Of a DNA stretch of 64,000 nt, positions 41,556-50,714 are shown piece after piece. Origin of the DNA: CAZTPJ01 sp964614515 (GTDB lineage Bacteria > Planctomycetota > Phycisphaerae > Phycisphaerales > UBA1924); contig CAZTPJ010000001.1 of NCBI GenBank assembly GCA_964614515.1, positions 1-64,000 of the forward strand. Direction: 5' to 3'. A program made the translations under genes and the position numbers. The notes under the pieces were generated by a model, which saw only the letters and a list, made by a program, of their open reading frames with translations, was not told where the DNA came from and ran no database searches. The stretch's first letter is position 1. Each line of letters begins with the position of its first letter.

Positions 41556-43624
41556 GCGATGCTTCGGCGACACCTCCGGCCACGGTGCCTGCGACGCCTC
41601 GTCCGCGTCGTCGTCGCAATTCATCGCCGGCGACGACGATCCTCGCGCGCGGCGAGCCTTCGGTGTGGATCACCGGCGGAGCCCTTGCGCTGGCGATCAC
41701 GATGATCCTCGGCCTGCTGTCGCTCGTGGTGTGGGCCGGGTCATCGACGTTCTGGCCACTTCGTGTGCATCGCATCGAGTTTGATGGCGCGGCGACCATC
41801 ATGGGCGAGATCTCGCGATGGGACGACTTTCGTCCGTCATCGGACGTCATCGCTTCGCTGCCGCCGGGGTCTCGGGCTCGCGCCGCGGCCGTGCTGGAGG
41901 CGAATGATGGCGTCGCGGGTCGTCGCTTGATTCGCACGGCGAACTATGACCTGACGGGCACGCACTTCACATGGATCAGCAATTTTGAACGCGCCTCGCC
42001 GCGATTCACGGCAATCGAGCATGAAGGCGAGATTTGGATCTTCGCGGCGGATTCGCCGCATCTGGCCGGGTACAACGATGATGGCACGCTTCCGACATCG
42101 TTCATCGTGAAGGAGTTTCCGGATCACACCGTGCGCGTTCGCGTGGCGGACGACCAGACCTGGCGCGCCTTCCTGAAGGACGACACCAGCGAATCAACAC
42201 CCGAGTGGGCCATCACGATCGAGCGCCTGGCGTGGGGCCGGTTCTATGGCATCCCAGCCGAGATGCGCATCGACGGCGAAGTCGTGGCGCAGACGCCCGA
42301 AGAGACGTGGGCGCGTTTTCGCGAGCATCACGCCGACGTGCGCGGCATGTGGCACGCGCGCCGCGATCTCGAAGTTCACGCCATCGGCCGCGTCAATCGA
42401 CAACTCGAAGCCGCAAGACTTCGACTTCGCCAGGCGCAACTGCGCGAGTCCCCCGCCATCGCGTGGGTGTCGGCCTATGCCGAACTCGAAACGGTCCGGC
42501 GCGGCGGTTCGCCCGAAGAAATCGAAGCCGCGGCCGCGGCGCTGGCCGAGGTCCAACTGTCCGTCGGCAAACCCAACGACGCGTTCATGCGGGCCGTGGC
42601 TCGGTATGAAGAGGAATCAGCGCGGGGCAACGAAGAGTTTGTCAATGTGATGTCGCGAATCGCGGAACTCAATCGCGGCATGGCGCGATATGAAATCGTG
42701 CTTGCATCGGTCACGGGCGAGACCAAAGCGATGTCCCTGGCGGAGATCGTCCGCGCCTATCCCGCGAATCAACTGGGCCTGGGCGGAAGGCTCGGCGTGT
42801 ATCTCTCACGCTGGTGGGAGTTCCTCGCCGCCGAACCACGCGAGGCGAACATGGAAGGCGGCGTGATGCCCGCCATCTTCGGCACGGTCACGATGACCAT
42901 GCTCATGTCCATCGCGGTCGTGCCGTTCGGCGTGCTCGCGGCGCTGTATCTGCGGGAATATGCGAAGGCCGGACCGATGATCTCGGCCGTGCGCATCGCG
43001 ATCAACAACCTCGCGGGCGTGCCGTCGATCGTGTTCGGCGTGTTCGGGCTTGGGTTTTTCTGCTACATCATTGGCGCGGGCATCGATCAGGTCTTTTATG
43101 AGAGCAAACTGCCGAACCCGACGTTTGGCAAGGGCGGGCTGATCTGGGCGTCGCTCACGCTCGCGCTGCTCACGCTGCCGGTGGTGATCGTGGCGACGGA
43201 AGAGGCGCTCGCGGCCGTGCCGCGATCGATGCGCGAGGGTTCATATGCCTGTGGTGCGAGCAAGTGGCAGACGATCTATCGCATCGTGCTGCCGCGTGCG
43301 ATGCCGGGGATCATGACCGGGGCGATCCTGGCGATGGCCCGCGGCGCGGGCGAAGTCGCGCCGCTGATGCTCGTGGGCGCGGTCAAACTCGCGCCTGAGC
43401 TGCCCATCGACGGCGTGGCGCCCTTCATCCATCCCGAGCGATCGTTCATGCACCTTGGGTTCCACATTTATGACCTCGGCTTCCAGAGCCAGAACTCCGA
43501 GGCCGCCAAGCCCATGGTCTTTACGACAACGCTCCTGCTGATCGCGATCATCGCGCTGCTGAATTGCGCGGCCATCTGGCTTCGCTCCCGGCTGCGTCGG
43601 CGCTTTATGACCAGCCAGTTCTAG
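41552..43624 (+). CDS. pstA: Phosphate ABC transporter permease PstA, giant form
   Basis: 690-aa permease, twice the usual length. One helix at about 45-67 is followed by a soluble insertion of some 350 residues with a long charged helical part (about 275-385, probably coiled coil), then the permease domain from about 440. That domain carries EEALAAVPRSMREGSYACGASKWQ and ARGAGEVAPLMLVGAV, the coupling loop and PstA ending. The start overlaps the pstC stop by ATGA, so translation is coupled. The extended PstC and PstA domains may contact each other. Confidence 0.93.
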   Translation: MSDASATPPATVPATPRPRRRRNSSPATTILARGEPSVWITGGALALAITMILGLLSLVVWAGSSTFWPLRVHRIEFDGAATIMGEISRWDDFRPSSDVIASLPPGSRARAAAVLEANDGVAGRRLIRTANYDLTGTHFTWISNFERASPRFTAIEHEGEIWIFAADSPHLAGYNDDGTLPTSFIVKEFPDHTVRVRVADDQTWRAFLKDDTSESTPEWAITIERLAWGRFYGIPAEMRIDGEVVAQTPEETWARFREHHADVRGMWHARRDLEVHAIGRVNRQLEAARLRLRQAQLRESPAIAWVSAYAELETVRRGGSPEEIEAAAAALAEVQLSVGKPNDAFMRAVARYEEESARGNEEFVNVMSRIAELNRGMARYEIVLASVTGETKAMSLAEIVRAYPANQLGLGGRLGVYLSRWWEFLAAEPREANMEGGVMPAIFGTVTMTMLMSIAVVPFGVLAALYLREYAKAGPMISAVRIAINNLAGVPSIVFGVFGLGFFCYIIGAGIDQVFYESKLPNPTFGKGGLIWASLTLALLTLPVVIVATEEALAAVPRSMREGSYACGASKWQTIYRIVLPRAMPGIMTGAILAMARGAGEVAPLMLVGAVKLAPELPIDGVAPFIHPERSFMHLGFHIYDLGFQSQNSEAAKPMVFTTTLLLIAIIALLNCAAIWLRSRLRRRFMTSQF

Positions 43625-43647
43625 TCACCGCACACGAGGCGAATACG

Positions 43648-44589
43648 ATGATACCCACCGCTCAGGAAGTTCCCACCCTCGAACCCGCCACGCGAATGAC
43701 ACACTCGCCAACACACGCTGTCACGATCAAGCACGCCCTCGGCGTCGAGAACGGCGGCGGCGGGTCCGAGCGCTTCGAGGCCATTGCGCGCGGCGAAGAA
43801 GTCCCAGCCGCCATCCACAACGCCGTCGCCGATGAACAGCACGTGCTGAACGTCATTGACTTCAAACTCTGGTACGGGCAGGCGCAGGCGCTCTTCAAGA
43901 TCAACATGGCCATCCCGCGCGGCAAGGTGACCTCGCTGATCGGCCCCTCCGGCTGCGGCAAGTCCACGCTCCTGCGCTCCGTCAATCGACTCAACGACCT
44001 GATCGACATCGTCCGCATTGAGGGCGACATGCGGCTCAACGGCGATTCGATCTATGACCGCTCGGTGGACGTCATCGAACTGCGCAAGCGCATGGGCATG
44101 GTCTTTCAGAAGTCCAACCCGTTCCCCATGAGCATCTTCGAGAACGTGGTGTATTCGCTGCGCATCGACGGCGAACGCAACAAGAGCGTGCTTCAGGAGA
44201 TCTGCGAGAAGTCGCTTCGCGCCGCGGCCTTGTGGAACGAAGTCAAAGACCGGCTCAGCGAGAGCGCCCTGGGCCTCTCGGGCGGACAGCAGCAGCGCCT
44301 CTGCATCGCCCGCGCCATCGCCGCGGAACCTGAAGTCCTGCTCATGGATGAGCCGTGTTCCGCGCTCGACCCCATCGCCACCGGCAAGATCGAAGACCTC
44401 ATTCAGGAACTCAAGGGCAACTACTCGATCCTCATCGTCACACACAACATGCAGCAGGCCTCCCGCGCCAGCGACTACACAGGCTTCATGTACCTCGGCC
44501 GTCTCATCGAGTACGGCCCGACGGCGGACATCTTCACCAACCCGCATCTCAAGCAGACCGAAGCGTACATCACCGGGCGGTTTGGTTGA
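43648..44589 (+). CDS. pstB: Phosphate ABC transporter ATPase PstB
   Basis: 313-aa ATPase of the Pst importer. Walker A GPSGCGKST (99-107), Q-loop MVFQKSNPFP, signature LSGGQQQRL, Walker B VLLMDEPCSALDP and H-loop IVTHNMQQASR are intact. About 60 residues precede the usual start; a second ATG at 43696 would shorten this. GAGG lies about 9 nt before the chosen ATG. It follows pstA after 23 nt. No phoU follows, which is unusual for the operon type. Confidence 0.96.
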   Translation: MIPTAQEVPTLEPATRMTHSPTHAVTIKHALGVENGGGGSERFEAIARGEEVPAAIHNAVADEQHVLNVIDFKLWYGQAQALFKINMAIPRGKVTSLIGPSGCGKSTLLRSVNRLNDLIDIVRIEGDMRLNGDSIYDRSVDVIELRKRMGMVFQKSNPFPMSIFENVVYSLRIDGERNKSVLQEICEKSLRAAALWNEVKDRLSESALGLSGGQQQRLCIARAIAAEPEVLLMDEPCSALDPIATGKIEDLIQELKGNYSILIVTHNMQQASRASDYTGFMYLGRLIEYGPTADIFTNPHLKQTEAYITGRFG

Positions 44590-44624
44590 ACAGTCGTATC
44601 GACGGCCTCAACGCCAAAGAAAAA

Positions 44625-44643
44625 CCGGGGCGAAACGCCCCGG
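44625..44643 (+). terminator. Terminator after pstB
   Basis: Perfect 8-bp stem ccggggcg-aaa-cgccccgg, preceded by aaaa and followed by cttcatctt. It can serve both pstB and, on the minus strand (T-tract ttttcttt), the converging dockerin-like gene. Confidence 0.8.
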
Positions 44644-44690
44644 CTTCATCTTGAGTTGTGCCGCGTTGAATCTTCGCCTCTAAGGTTGCC

Positions 44691-45467
44691 TCACGGGCAG
44701 CCCGCGTTGAACGCGTTGCCGAAGCAGAGGAAGTCGAAAATGTCGCAGACCAGCGGGCCGGTGCTCGTGTCGCAGTCGCAGGCGTATGGGTCGCCGGCCG
44801 AGAACCGATTGCCGAAGCAGAGGAAATCGAAGATGTCCAGCACGCCCACGCCGGTGGAGGTGTCGCAGTCGGCGTAGCACCCGCCGGCATCGATGCACAG
44901 TTCGATGCGCGTAATGTTGCTGGTGTTGCCCGTACCCTCGCGCCAGATGTCGTGCATGTTGGAGTTGAGCGGGTTGGCGCTGCCGAGGTGGAACTGCATG
45001 CCGCTGCGGCGCAGATCGACCTGGTTGCCCAGGATCGTCGTGAAGTTGCCGCCCGGGGCGTTGCCGTATGAGTTGGTGCCGGAGGTCGCGCCAGACGCGG
45101 TCATGGTGTTTCCGTAGACGCCGAGTTTGTCGCCCACGTTGACCTGAATGTCAACAGCGATGAACTCGTTCGCAGGCTGGTCAAGCCGCGTCACCAGCGT
45201 CGTGAAGTTGTTCGTGGTCGCCGAAAAGAACGGCGGCTCTTCGTGCAGCAGCACGATCGAGAAATTCTGGAACGTCTGCGTGCCGCCCGGGGGCACCAGC
45301 ACCTGCACGCCGGTGATGCGGAAACTTACCGGTGCATCAAACACATATCCTCGCGTGCTGCTCGAAAACGTCGATGTGTGTGCCGGCATGGGCGTCACTT
45401 CGCACTGCCCAAACGCCGAACCGGCCGCCAAGGCCATTGCCATCGCGCTCATGACTGCTCGTGTCAT
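44691..45467 (-). CDS. Secreted protein with dockerin-like C-terminus
   Basis: 258-aa exported protein: signal peptide ending SAFGQ, a body of about 180 residues of beta-strand character with no known fold, and two C-terminal LDIFDF repeats (VGVLDIFDFLCFGNRF and LVCDIFDFLCFGNAF) ending AGCP. The Ca2+-loop positions are DCDTSTG, less complete than in canonical dockerins, and extra cysteines (CDCDTS) could cross-link. GGGAG is 8 nt before the ATG at 45467. The same module ends the 35009-36649 protein. Confidence 0.75.
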   Translation of the reverse strand: MTRAVMSAMAMALAAGSAFGQCEVTPMPAHTSTFSSSTRGYVFDAPVSFRITGVQVLVPPGGTQTFQNFSIVLLHEEPPFFSATTNNFTTLVTRLDQPANEFIAVDIQVNVGDKLGVYGNTMTASGATSGTNSYGNAPGGNFTTILGNQVDLRRSGMQFHLGSANPLNSNMHDIWREGTGNTSNITRIELCIDAGGCYADCDTSTGVGVLDIFDFLCFGNRFSAGDPYACDCDTSTGPLVCDIFDFLCFGNAFNAGCP

Positions 45468-45646
45468 CCTCGTTACTCCCTTCAAGATGTGCGACCCCTC
45501 ACGTTCAGAACCCCCACGCCCGGCCGCGAATGGCGGGGATGGGTACAGCGTACCAGAATCCCAGCGGCTGTCAACTCGCGATCGCTTTCACGGGACAACC
45601 GATGGCATGAGCGATGGTCCGAGAAACCGAAAGGCAGCCTGTGTCG

Positions 45647-48016
45647 CTACGAGGAACCCTTGCCCAGCGCCGCCAGCATCGCCCGGCTGCGCTCCAGCGC
45701 GTGCTCGGACCCCGCTTCATCGCCGAACGCCTGCGCAAGACGCCCGGCTGACTCCAGCACGCGGGCCTGATCTTCGCTCGGCTCAAACGCCGCGCACATC
45801 GCAAGCACCCGATCCAGCCATCCCCAGCCATGCCGCCACTGCCTCGCGGCCGCCCACATCGGTCCCATCGCCGCCGCTAATCGGACACACGCCTGCGAAT
45901 CAGCCCCCGGCGACAGGCCCCACCACAGTGCGGCCGTCAGGTCCGCGAGGTCCGCGACCATCGCCGCCAGCGCCCGCTCTCCGTGACGCCCGTTGAGTTC
46001 CGGCGCGTGCCGAGATGCGACATCACAGAAGTATCGCAGGTGACGATCAAACACGACCGGACGCTCGCCAGCCTCATCGAGCGCATCCTCCGCCGCCGCG
46101 AGCAGCGTTGCGCTCATGCGATACCGTCGTTCGCCGGGTGTCGGTGAGTGTGGCGTCTCTTCGTTGATGATGCCCTGCGCGGCGAGCGACTGAAACGCCG
46201 CCATCGCCGCCGTCGCCGACACGATGTGGCCATCGGCACACACGGCCGCGACCGCCTCGGGCCGAAACGCCCCCGCGAACGCCCGCAATCGCCGAAACAC
46301 CGCACGCTCAGCCGACGACAATAAGTCAAGCCGCCACGACACCACCGCCGATAACCGCGCCTGCTGCGGCGTGGTCGCCGTCGCCGAAGCCAATCGAAGT
46401 CGAACGTCCACCTGCTGTGACAGGGCATCGAGCGTGACGCTCGACGGGCGAGACGCCATCAACTGAATCGCGAGAGGCAACCCGCCGATCTTTCGGCAGA
46501 GCGTCGCGATTGTGGCGGCTTCGGCCGGCGATGGGCGAGCGCTGCCCGCTGCCGAGGCGCGTTGCATGAACATGCCTGCCGCCTCAAATGAACCTGGCGT
46601 CGCCACCGCCGCTTCATCGGTGGGACTCGGCGATGCCAACGGCCGCACGATATGCACGCGCTCACCCTCCACCCCCAACCCCTCGGGCGCTGTCGCCAGC
46701 ACGCGCAGACCGGGACACGATTCGGCAAGTTGTTCCATCAGAGCCACGGACGTGGCGTCGATGTGGGCATCATCGACGACGATCAGGATGGGTCGATCCG
46801 CGATGGCGGCGACGAGTCCCGCTTCGAGTCCGCGATCGCGATCTTCGGCCGCGCCGATGGCTGCGGCGAGCAGCGAACCCACCGCGCCCGGCGGCAGGCG
46901 TCGATCACACCGCACGAGCCAACGCCCCCCCTCGAACGCGCCGGCCACATGCCGCGCGGCGCCGAGGGCGAGTCGCGATCGACCCTGCCCGGCCGGACCT
47001 GTGAGCGTCACCACGCCGGGCGTTTCGAGTTTGCTCGCGATGGCCGTCACGTCGCGATCACGGCAGACCATCGCGGCGGTGGGTTCGGGCAGGTTGGTGG
47101 TGGGAAGCGCGGTGCGTTTGGTCGGCCGCGCCATTTCGATCGCGGCGATGGAACGGCCGATGGTCGAAGTTTCGGCGATGGCCGTCTCGAGCTCGTTGCG
47201 CACCTCGCTGAACGACGCGGGCCGATCTTCGATGCGCTTGGCCAGGCACGCGCGTAGGAGTTCTTCCACGCGCCGCGGTGTCTCGCGCGGCATCGCCGAC
47301 CAGTCTGGCTCGCTGCGGAGCACGGCCGCCACGCAGTCCGCGATCGACTCACCCCCGAAGGCCTGCCCGCCCGTCAGACACTCATACAGGATGCAGCCCC
47401 ACGAAAAGATGTCGCCTGGCGGTCCGACGGGTCGGCCCCGCGCCTGCTCGGGACTCATATACCCCGGCGTGCCGAGCATGTGGCCATCGATCGTTCCGCC
47501 GCCGGCCACAACCGTGGCGGCCTCGGATTCCATTCCGATGTCGGGTAACGTCTTGGACAATCCAAAGTCAAGCACCTTGACCATGCCATCATCGCGGACG
47601 TGAATGTTGCCCGGCTTGAGGTCGCGATGAATGATGCGCTGGCGGTGCGCGGCCTCGACGGCCCGGACCACCTGCGCGCTGATGTCCAGCGTCTCGGCCA
47701 GCGGGATCGCGCCGATGGACAGCCGATCCGCCAGCGATCGACCCGTCACGAACTCCAGCACCATGAACCACAGGCCGTCGCATTCTTCCAGCGCGAGGAT
47801 CGACGCGATGTTCGGATGACTCAGTGCGGCCAGGGCCTTGGCCTCGCGCTCGAACCGAGAAAAAAACGTCGAGTCGCGCCGCAGATGATCGTGCAAGACC
47901 TTGATCGCCACGGCCCGGTCCAGACGGCGGTCGATCCCCCGATACACTACGCCCATGCCGCCACGCCCGAGCTCACGCTCGATGTCATACACCCCGATGG
48001 AACGCGGAACGGTCAT
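45647..48016 (-). CDS. Ser/Thr protein kinase fused to an ATPase/regulator region
   Basis: 789-aa protein. An N-terminal eukaryotic-like kinase (about 8-275) has GRGGMGVVYRG, AIKVL, HRDLKPGNI, DFGLSK and GTPGYMSPEQA, all catalytic residues intact. From about 320 an AfsR/NB-ARC-like ATPase follows: the P-loop is GPAGQGRSR, with Arg where Lys is expected, while Walker B (ILIVVDDAH) looks intact. A winged-helix-like and helical region (LSAVVSWRLDLLSSAERAVFRRL onward) ends it. This is the layout of signalling STAND proteins, but no transmembrane helix is seen. ATG 48016 or 48040. Confidence 0.83.
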   Translation of the reverse strand: MTVPRSIGVYDIERELGRGGMGVVYRGIDRRLDRAVAIKVLHDHLRRDSTFFSRFEREAKALAALSHPNIASILALEECDGLWFMVLEFVTGRSLADRLSIGAIPLAETLDISAQVVRAVEAAHRQRIIHRDLKPGNIHVRDDGMVKVLDFGLSKTLPDIGMESEAATVVAGGGTIDGHMLGTPGYMSPEQARGRPVGPPGDIFSWGCILYECLTGGQAFGGESIADCVAAVLRSEPDWSAMPRETPRRVEELLRACLAKRIEDRPASFSEVRNELETAIAETSTIGRSIAAIEMARPTKRTALPTTNLPEPTAAMVCRDRDVTAIASKLETPGVVTLTGPAGQGRSRLALGAARHVAGAFEGGRWLVRCDRRLPPGAVGSLLAAAIGAAEDRDRGLEAGLVAAIADRPILIVVDDAHIDATSVALMEQLAESCPGLRVLATAPEGLGVEGERVHIVRPLASPSPTDEAAVATPGSFEAAGMFMQRASAAGSARPSPAEAATIATLCRKIGGLPLAIQLMASRPSSVTLDALSQQVDVRLRLASATATTPQQARLSAVVSWRLDLLSSAERAVFRRLRAFAGAFRPEAVAAVCADGHIVSATAAMAAFQSLAAQGIINEETPHSPTPGERRYRMSATLLAAAEDALDEAGERPVVFDRHLRYFCDVASRHAPELNGRHGERALAAMVADLADLTAALWWGLSPGADSQACVRLAAAMGPMWAAARQWRHGWGWLDRVLAMCAAFEPSEDQARVLESAGRLAQAFGDEAGSEHALERSRAMLAALGKGSS

Positions 48017-48304
48017 TTCTCCAGGCCCATCATACCGCATGTGGCCCGGAACGAAGGCCACACGCCCCACAACCGGGCGATTCTGTCACGCCATCGTAAC
48101 GTCGGCCGATCTCGCCCGTGACTTCATGCCCCTGCCCGACCGATCGTGGGGCCATAACGACGCCCCGGGCGTGGCTTTCGACGCGGTTTTGGCGGACGCT
48201 GCGCCCCGCTTCACTCCCGTCGCGCCATCGTGCGTCATGCCCCTGGTGCAACGATCAGCAACGCCTCAGATACAATCCGACAACCCATGCACAGGAAACC
48301 ACAC

Positions 48305-49861
48305 ATGATCCGCCTCGCGCTCGTCACACTCACGGCCATCGCCGGACACGCTCTCGCCCAGCCCGATGTTCAGCCCGAATCCACCGCCATCACCATCTAT
48401 TCCACGGCCGCGCCAGGCGCCATCCCCGCGTGGGCCTATCGACCCGTCCCGCAGTCCGCCATGCAGTGGCAGAACATGCAGTACTACGGCCAGGTCCCCG
48501 GTTCCTTTGGATACGGCGTCGTGCGCCATGAACGAAATGTCGGACTCAACGAAGGCCGTACGGAGATCAAGTTCACCGGCGTCGCGGCGTTGCTCGACCC
48601 GACCACCGTGTCGTTCACGTCGCTGACGGATCCCGCCGGCACGCGCGTCATCGAACAGAGTTATCAGTTTGATCTGGTGGGGCGCGAGAAACTGCTGGAG
48701 AAGTACATCGACAAGCTCATCTCGTTTGATCTGAACACGGGCGGCGGACAGATGGTCACGATCACCGGTACGTTGCTGAACGCCGCGGGGGGCATGTTGA
48801 TCGTGCGTGATGGGAACGGCCAGTTGCACTCCACCGGTTCGGCGATCAACGTGCGATTTCCCACGCTCCCCGAGGGACTCATCACGCGGCCGACGCTGAT
48901 CTGGGATATTCAGGCGGCGCAAGGAGGAGATCATCGCACGCGTGTGTCATACCAGGCCGAAGGCATGACGTGGTGGGCGGATTATAACCTGACATTCACC
49001 GAAGGTGAGGACGCGAACTCGGGCCTGCTTGATGTCGGTGCGTGGGTGAGCATTCTCAATCGCTCCGGCGCGACGTATGAGGATGCGAAACTCAAACTCG
49101 TCGCCGGCGATGTGCATCGCGCGCCGCAACCGGGCATGGCCATGCCGGCGATGACGCGCGGCGCTCGCTTCGCCGAGGAAGCCGCGCTCGGCTTCGAGCA
49201 GAAGTCCTTCTTCGAATACCATCTCTATACCCTCGGCCGTGCCACCACCATCCCCGACAACTCCACCAAGCAGATCGAACTCTTCGACACGGCACGCGGC
49301 GTGCCCGCGGAGAAGGTTCTCGTGTACTACGGCCTCGCCCAGCAGTACCGGGGTTTCTTCCCTTCGCCCGTAGAAGATCGCAACTATGGCATCGAATCCA
49401 ACCGAAAGGTCGATGTCTATCTTCAGTTCCGCAACGACGAGGACAGCGGGCTTGGGATTCCGTTGCCCTCCGGGCGCATTCGCGTGAGCAAACTCGATCC
49501 CGCCGACGGCGCGCTGGAGTTCATCGGCGAGGACGTGATCGACCATACGCCGCGCGACGAGAACGTCCTGATCAAACTCGGCGAAGCCTTCGACGTGGTG
49601 GGGGAGCGCACGCAGACCGACTTTCGAATCCACAACTTGGAACAGTGGATGGAGGAGAGCGTCAAGGTCGTGCTTCGCAACCACAAGGATGAACCCGTCA
49701 AGGTCATCATCAAGGAGAACATGTTCCGCTGGGTCAACTGGGAGATCACCAAGACGTCGCACGAATGGGAAAAGCAGGACGCCCGCACGATCCATGTGCC
49801 CGTCTCCATCCCCGCGCACGGCGAGATCGAGTTCACGTACACCGTCAGGTATACCTGGTAG
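48305..49861 (+). CDS. Exported DUF4139-type protein
   Basis: 518-aa protein with a signal peptide (MIRLALVTLTAIAGHALAQ). The C-terminal two thirds match the DUF4139 family layout: VSYQAEGMTWWADYNLTF, SILNRSGATYEDAKLKLVAGDVH, VYLQFRNDEDSGLGIPLPSGRIRV, and an immunoglobulin-like ending VPVSIPAHGEIEFTYTVRYTW. Function unknown; the family occurs as envelope proteins. ATG at 48305; the upstream frame of 25 codons lacks signal-peptide character. It is divergent from the kinase gene. Confidence 0.82.
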   Translation: MIRLALVTLTAIAGHALAQPDVQPESTAITIYSTAAPGAIPAWAYRPVPQSAMQWQNMQYYGQVPGSFGYGVVRHERNVGLNEGRTEIKFTGVAALLDPTTVSFTSLTDPAGTRVIEQSYQFDLVGREKLLEKYIDKLISFDLNTGGGQMVTITGTLLNAAGGMLIVRDGNGQLHSTGSAINVRFPTLPEGLITRPTLIWDIQAAQGGDHRTRVSYQAEGMTWWADYNLTFTEGEDANSGLLDVGAWVSILNRSGATYEDAKLKLVAGDVHRAPQPGMAMPAMTRGARFAEEAALGFEQKSFFEYHLYTLGRATTIPDNSTKQIELFDTARGVPAEKVLVYYGLAQQYRGFFPSPVEDRNYGIESNRKVDVYLQFRNDEDSGLGIPLPSGRIRVSKLDPADGALEFIGEDVIDHTPRDENVLIKLGEAFDVVGERTQTDFRIHNLEQWMEESVKVVLRNHKDEPVKVIIKENMFRWVNWEITKTSHEWEKQDARTIHVPVSIPAHGEIEFTYTVRYTW

Positions 49862-49879
49862 ACTTTGCACGCGAGACCC

Positions 49880-49925
49880 CGGCGCAGCGGTGGGGTGGGC
49901 GTCTCGCCCGCCGACGACGATTCGA
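49880..49925. repeat. Fragment of dispersed repeat R1
   Basis: gcggtggggtgggcgtctcgcccgcc-type core only, between the DUF4139 gene and the response regulator gene. Confidence 0.5.
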
Positions 49926-49985
49926 GCATGCACGTCCGCGTGGCATTGAGCCGGTTGTTCAGAGGACTCGAAACAGGAACTCGCC

Positions 49986-50714
49986 ATGCCGCTGGGAACC
50001 ATCCTCGTCGTCGAAGATGATGCGCCGATCCGTCGCGGACTCGTCGATGCCCTGCGCTTCGCGGGGTATACGCCGCTCGAAGCGCCCGACGGCGCGGCCG
50101 GGCTTGATCTTGCCCTGACCACCGACGTTGATCTTGTGCTGCTCGACATCCTGATGCCCAAACTCGATGGCCTCGCGGCGTTGGCTGAGATTCGACGTGC
50201 CAAGCCCACCCTCCCCGTCATCATGCTCACCGCGCGCGGCGAAGAGCAGGATCGCGTTCGCGGGTTGAAAGCGGGTGCGGATGATTACGTCGTCAAGCCG
50301 TTCGGCGCATCGGAACTGCTCGCGCGCGTCGAGGCCGTACTGCGAAGGTCCGCCGAACGGCCCACGCACCTCGGTCGTCTTCGCGTCGCGGGGCGAGAGA
50401 TTGATTTTGAACGGCGCGAGGTGATTCACGCCGATGGCCAGCGGGCCGTGCTGCCGCAGCGCGAGGCCGAGGTGCTGGCCTATCTCGCGGCGCATCGCGG
50501 GCGTGCCATCTCGCGCGATGAACTCCTCGCCCGCGTCTGGGGTGTTGATCCGCGCGGCATGAGTACGCGAACCGTGGACATGGCCGTCGCGAGGCTCCGC
50601 GAACAACTGCGCGATGATCCCACATCCCCGGCCGTCATTGTGACCGTTCGCGCCAAGGGCTACATGCTTGCGGATGATGCGACGGCCACGGCCGTGGTGG
50701 ATCGTGAAGCATGA
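49986..50714 (+). CDS. OmpR/PhoB-family response regulator
   Basis: 242-aa two-component regulator. Receiver domain: acidic pocket Glu10-Asp11-Asp12, phosphoacceptor Asp54 in LVLLDILMPKLDG, Thr82 and Lys104 in VVKPFG. The C-terminal winged helix (about 135-232) has AEVLAYLAAHRGRAISRDELLARVWG and RTVDMAVARLREQLRDDP, as in OmpR/PhoB. Its stop overlaps the kinase start (ATGA). The target genes are unknown; nothing in sequence ties it to the pst operon 5 kb away. Confidence 0.93.
   Translation: MPLGTILVVEDDAPIRRGLVDALRFAGYTPLEAPDGAAGLDLALTTDVDLVLLDILMPKLDGLAALAEIRRAKPTLPVIMLTARGEEQDRVRGLKAGADDYVVKPFGASELLARVEAVLRRSAERPTHLGRLRVAGREIDFERREVIHADGQRAVLPQREAEVLAYLAAHRGRAISRDELLARVWGVDPRGMSTRTVDMAVARLREQLRDDPTSPAVIVTVRAKGYMLADDATATAVVDREA

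Noticed and set aside
48947..50230. 427-codon open frame on the minus strand
   Set aside because: Antisense to the DUF4139 and response regulator genes.
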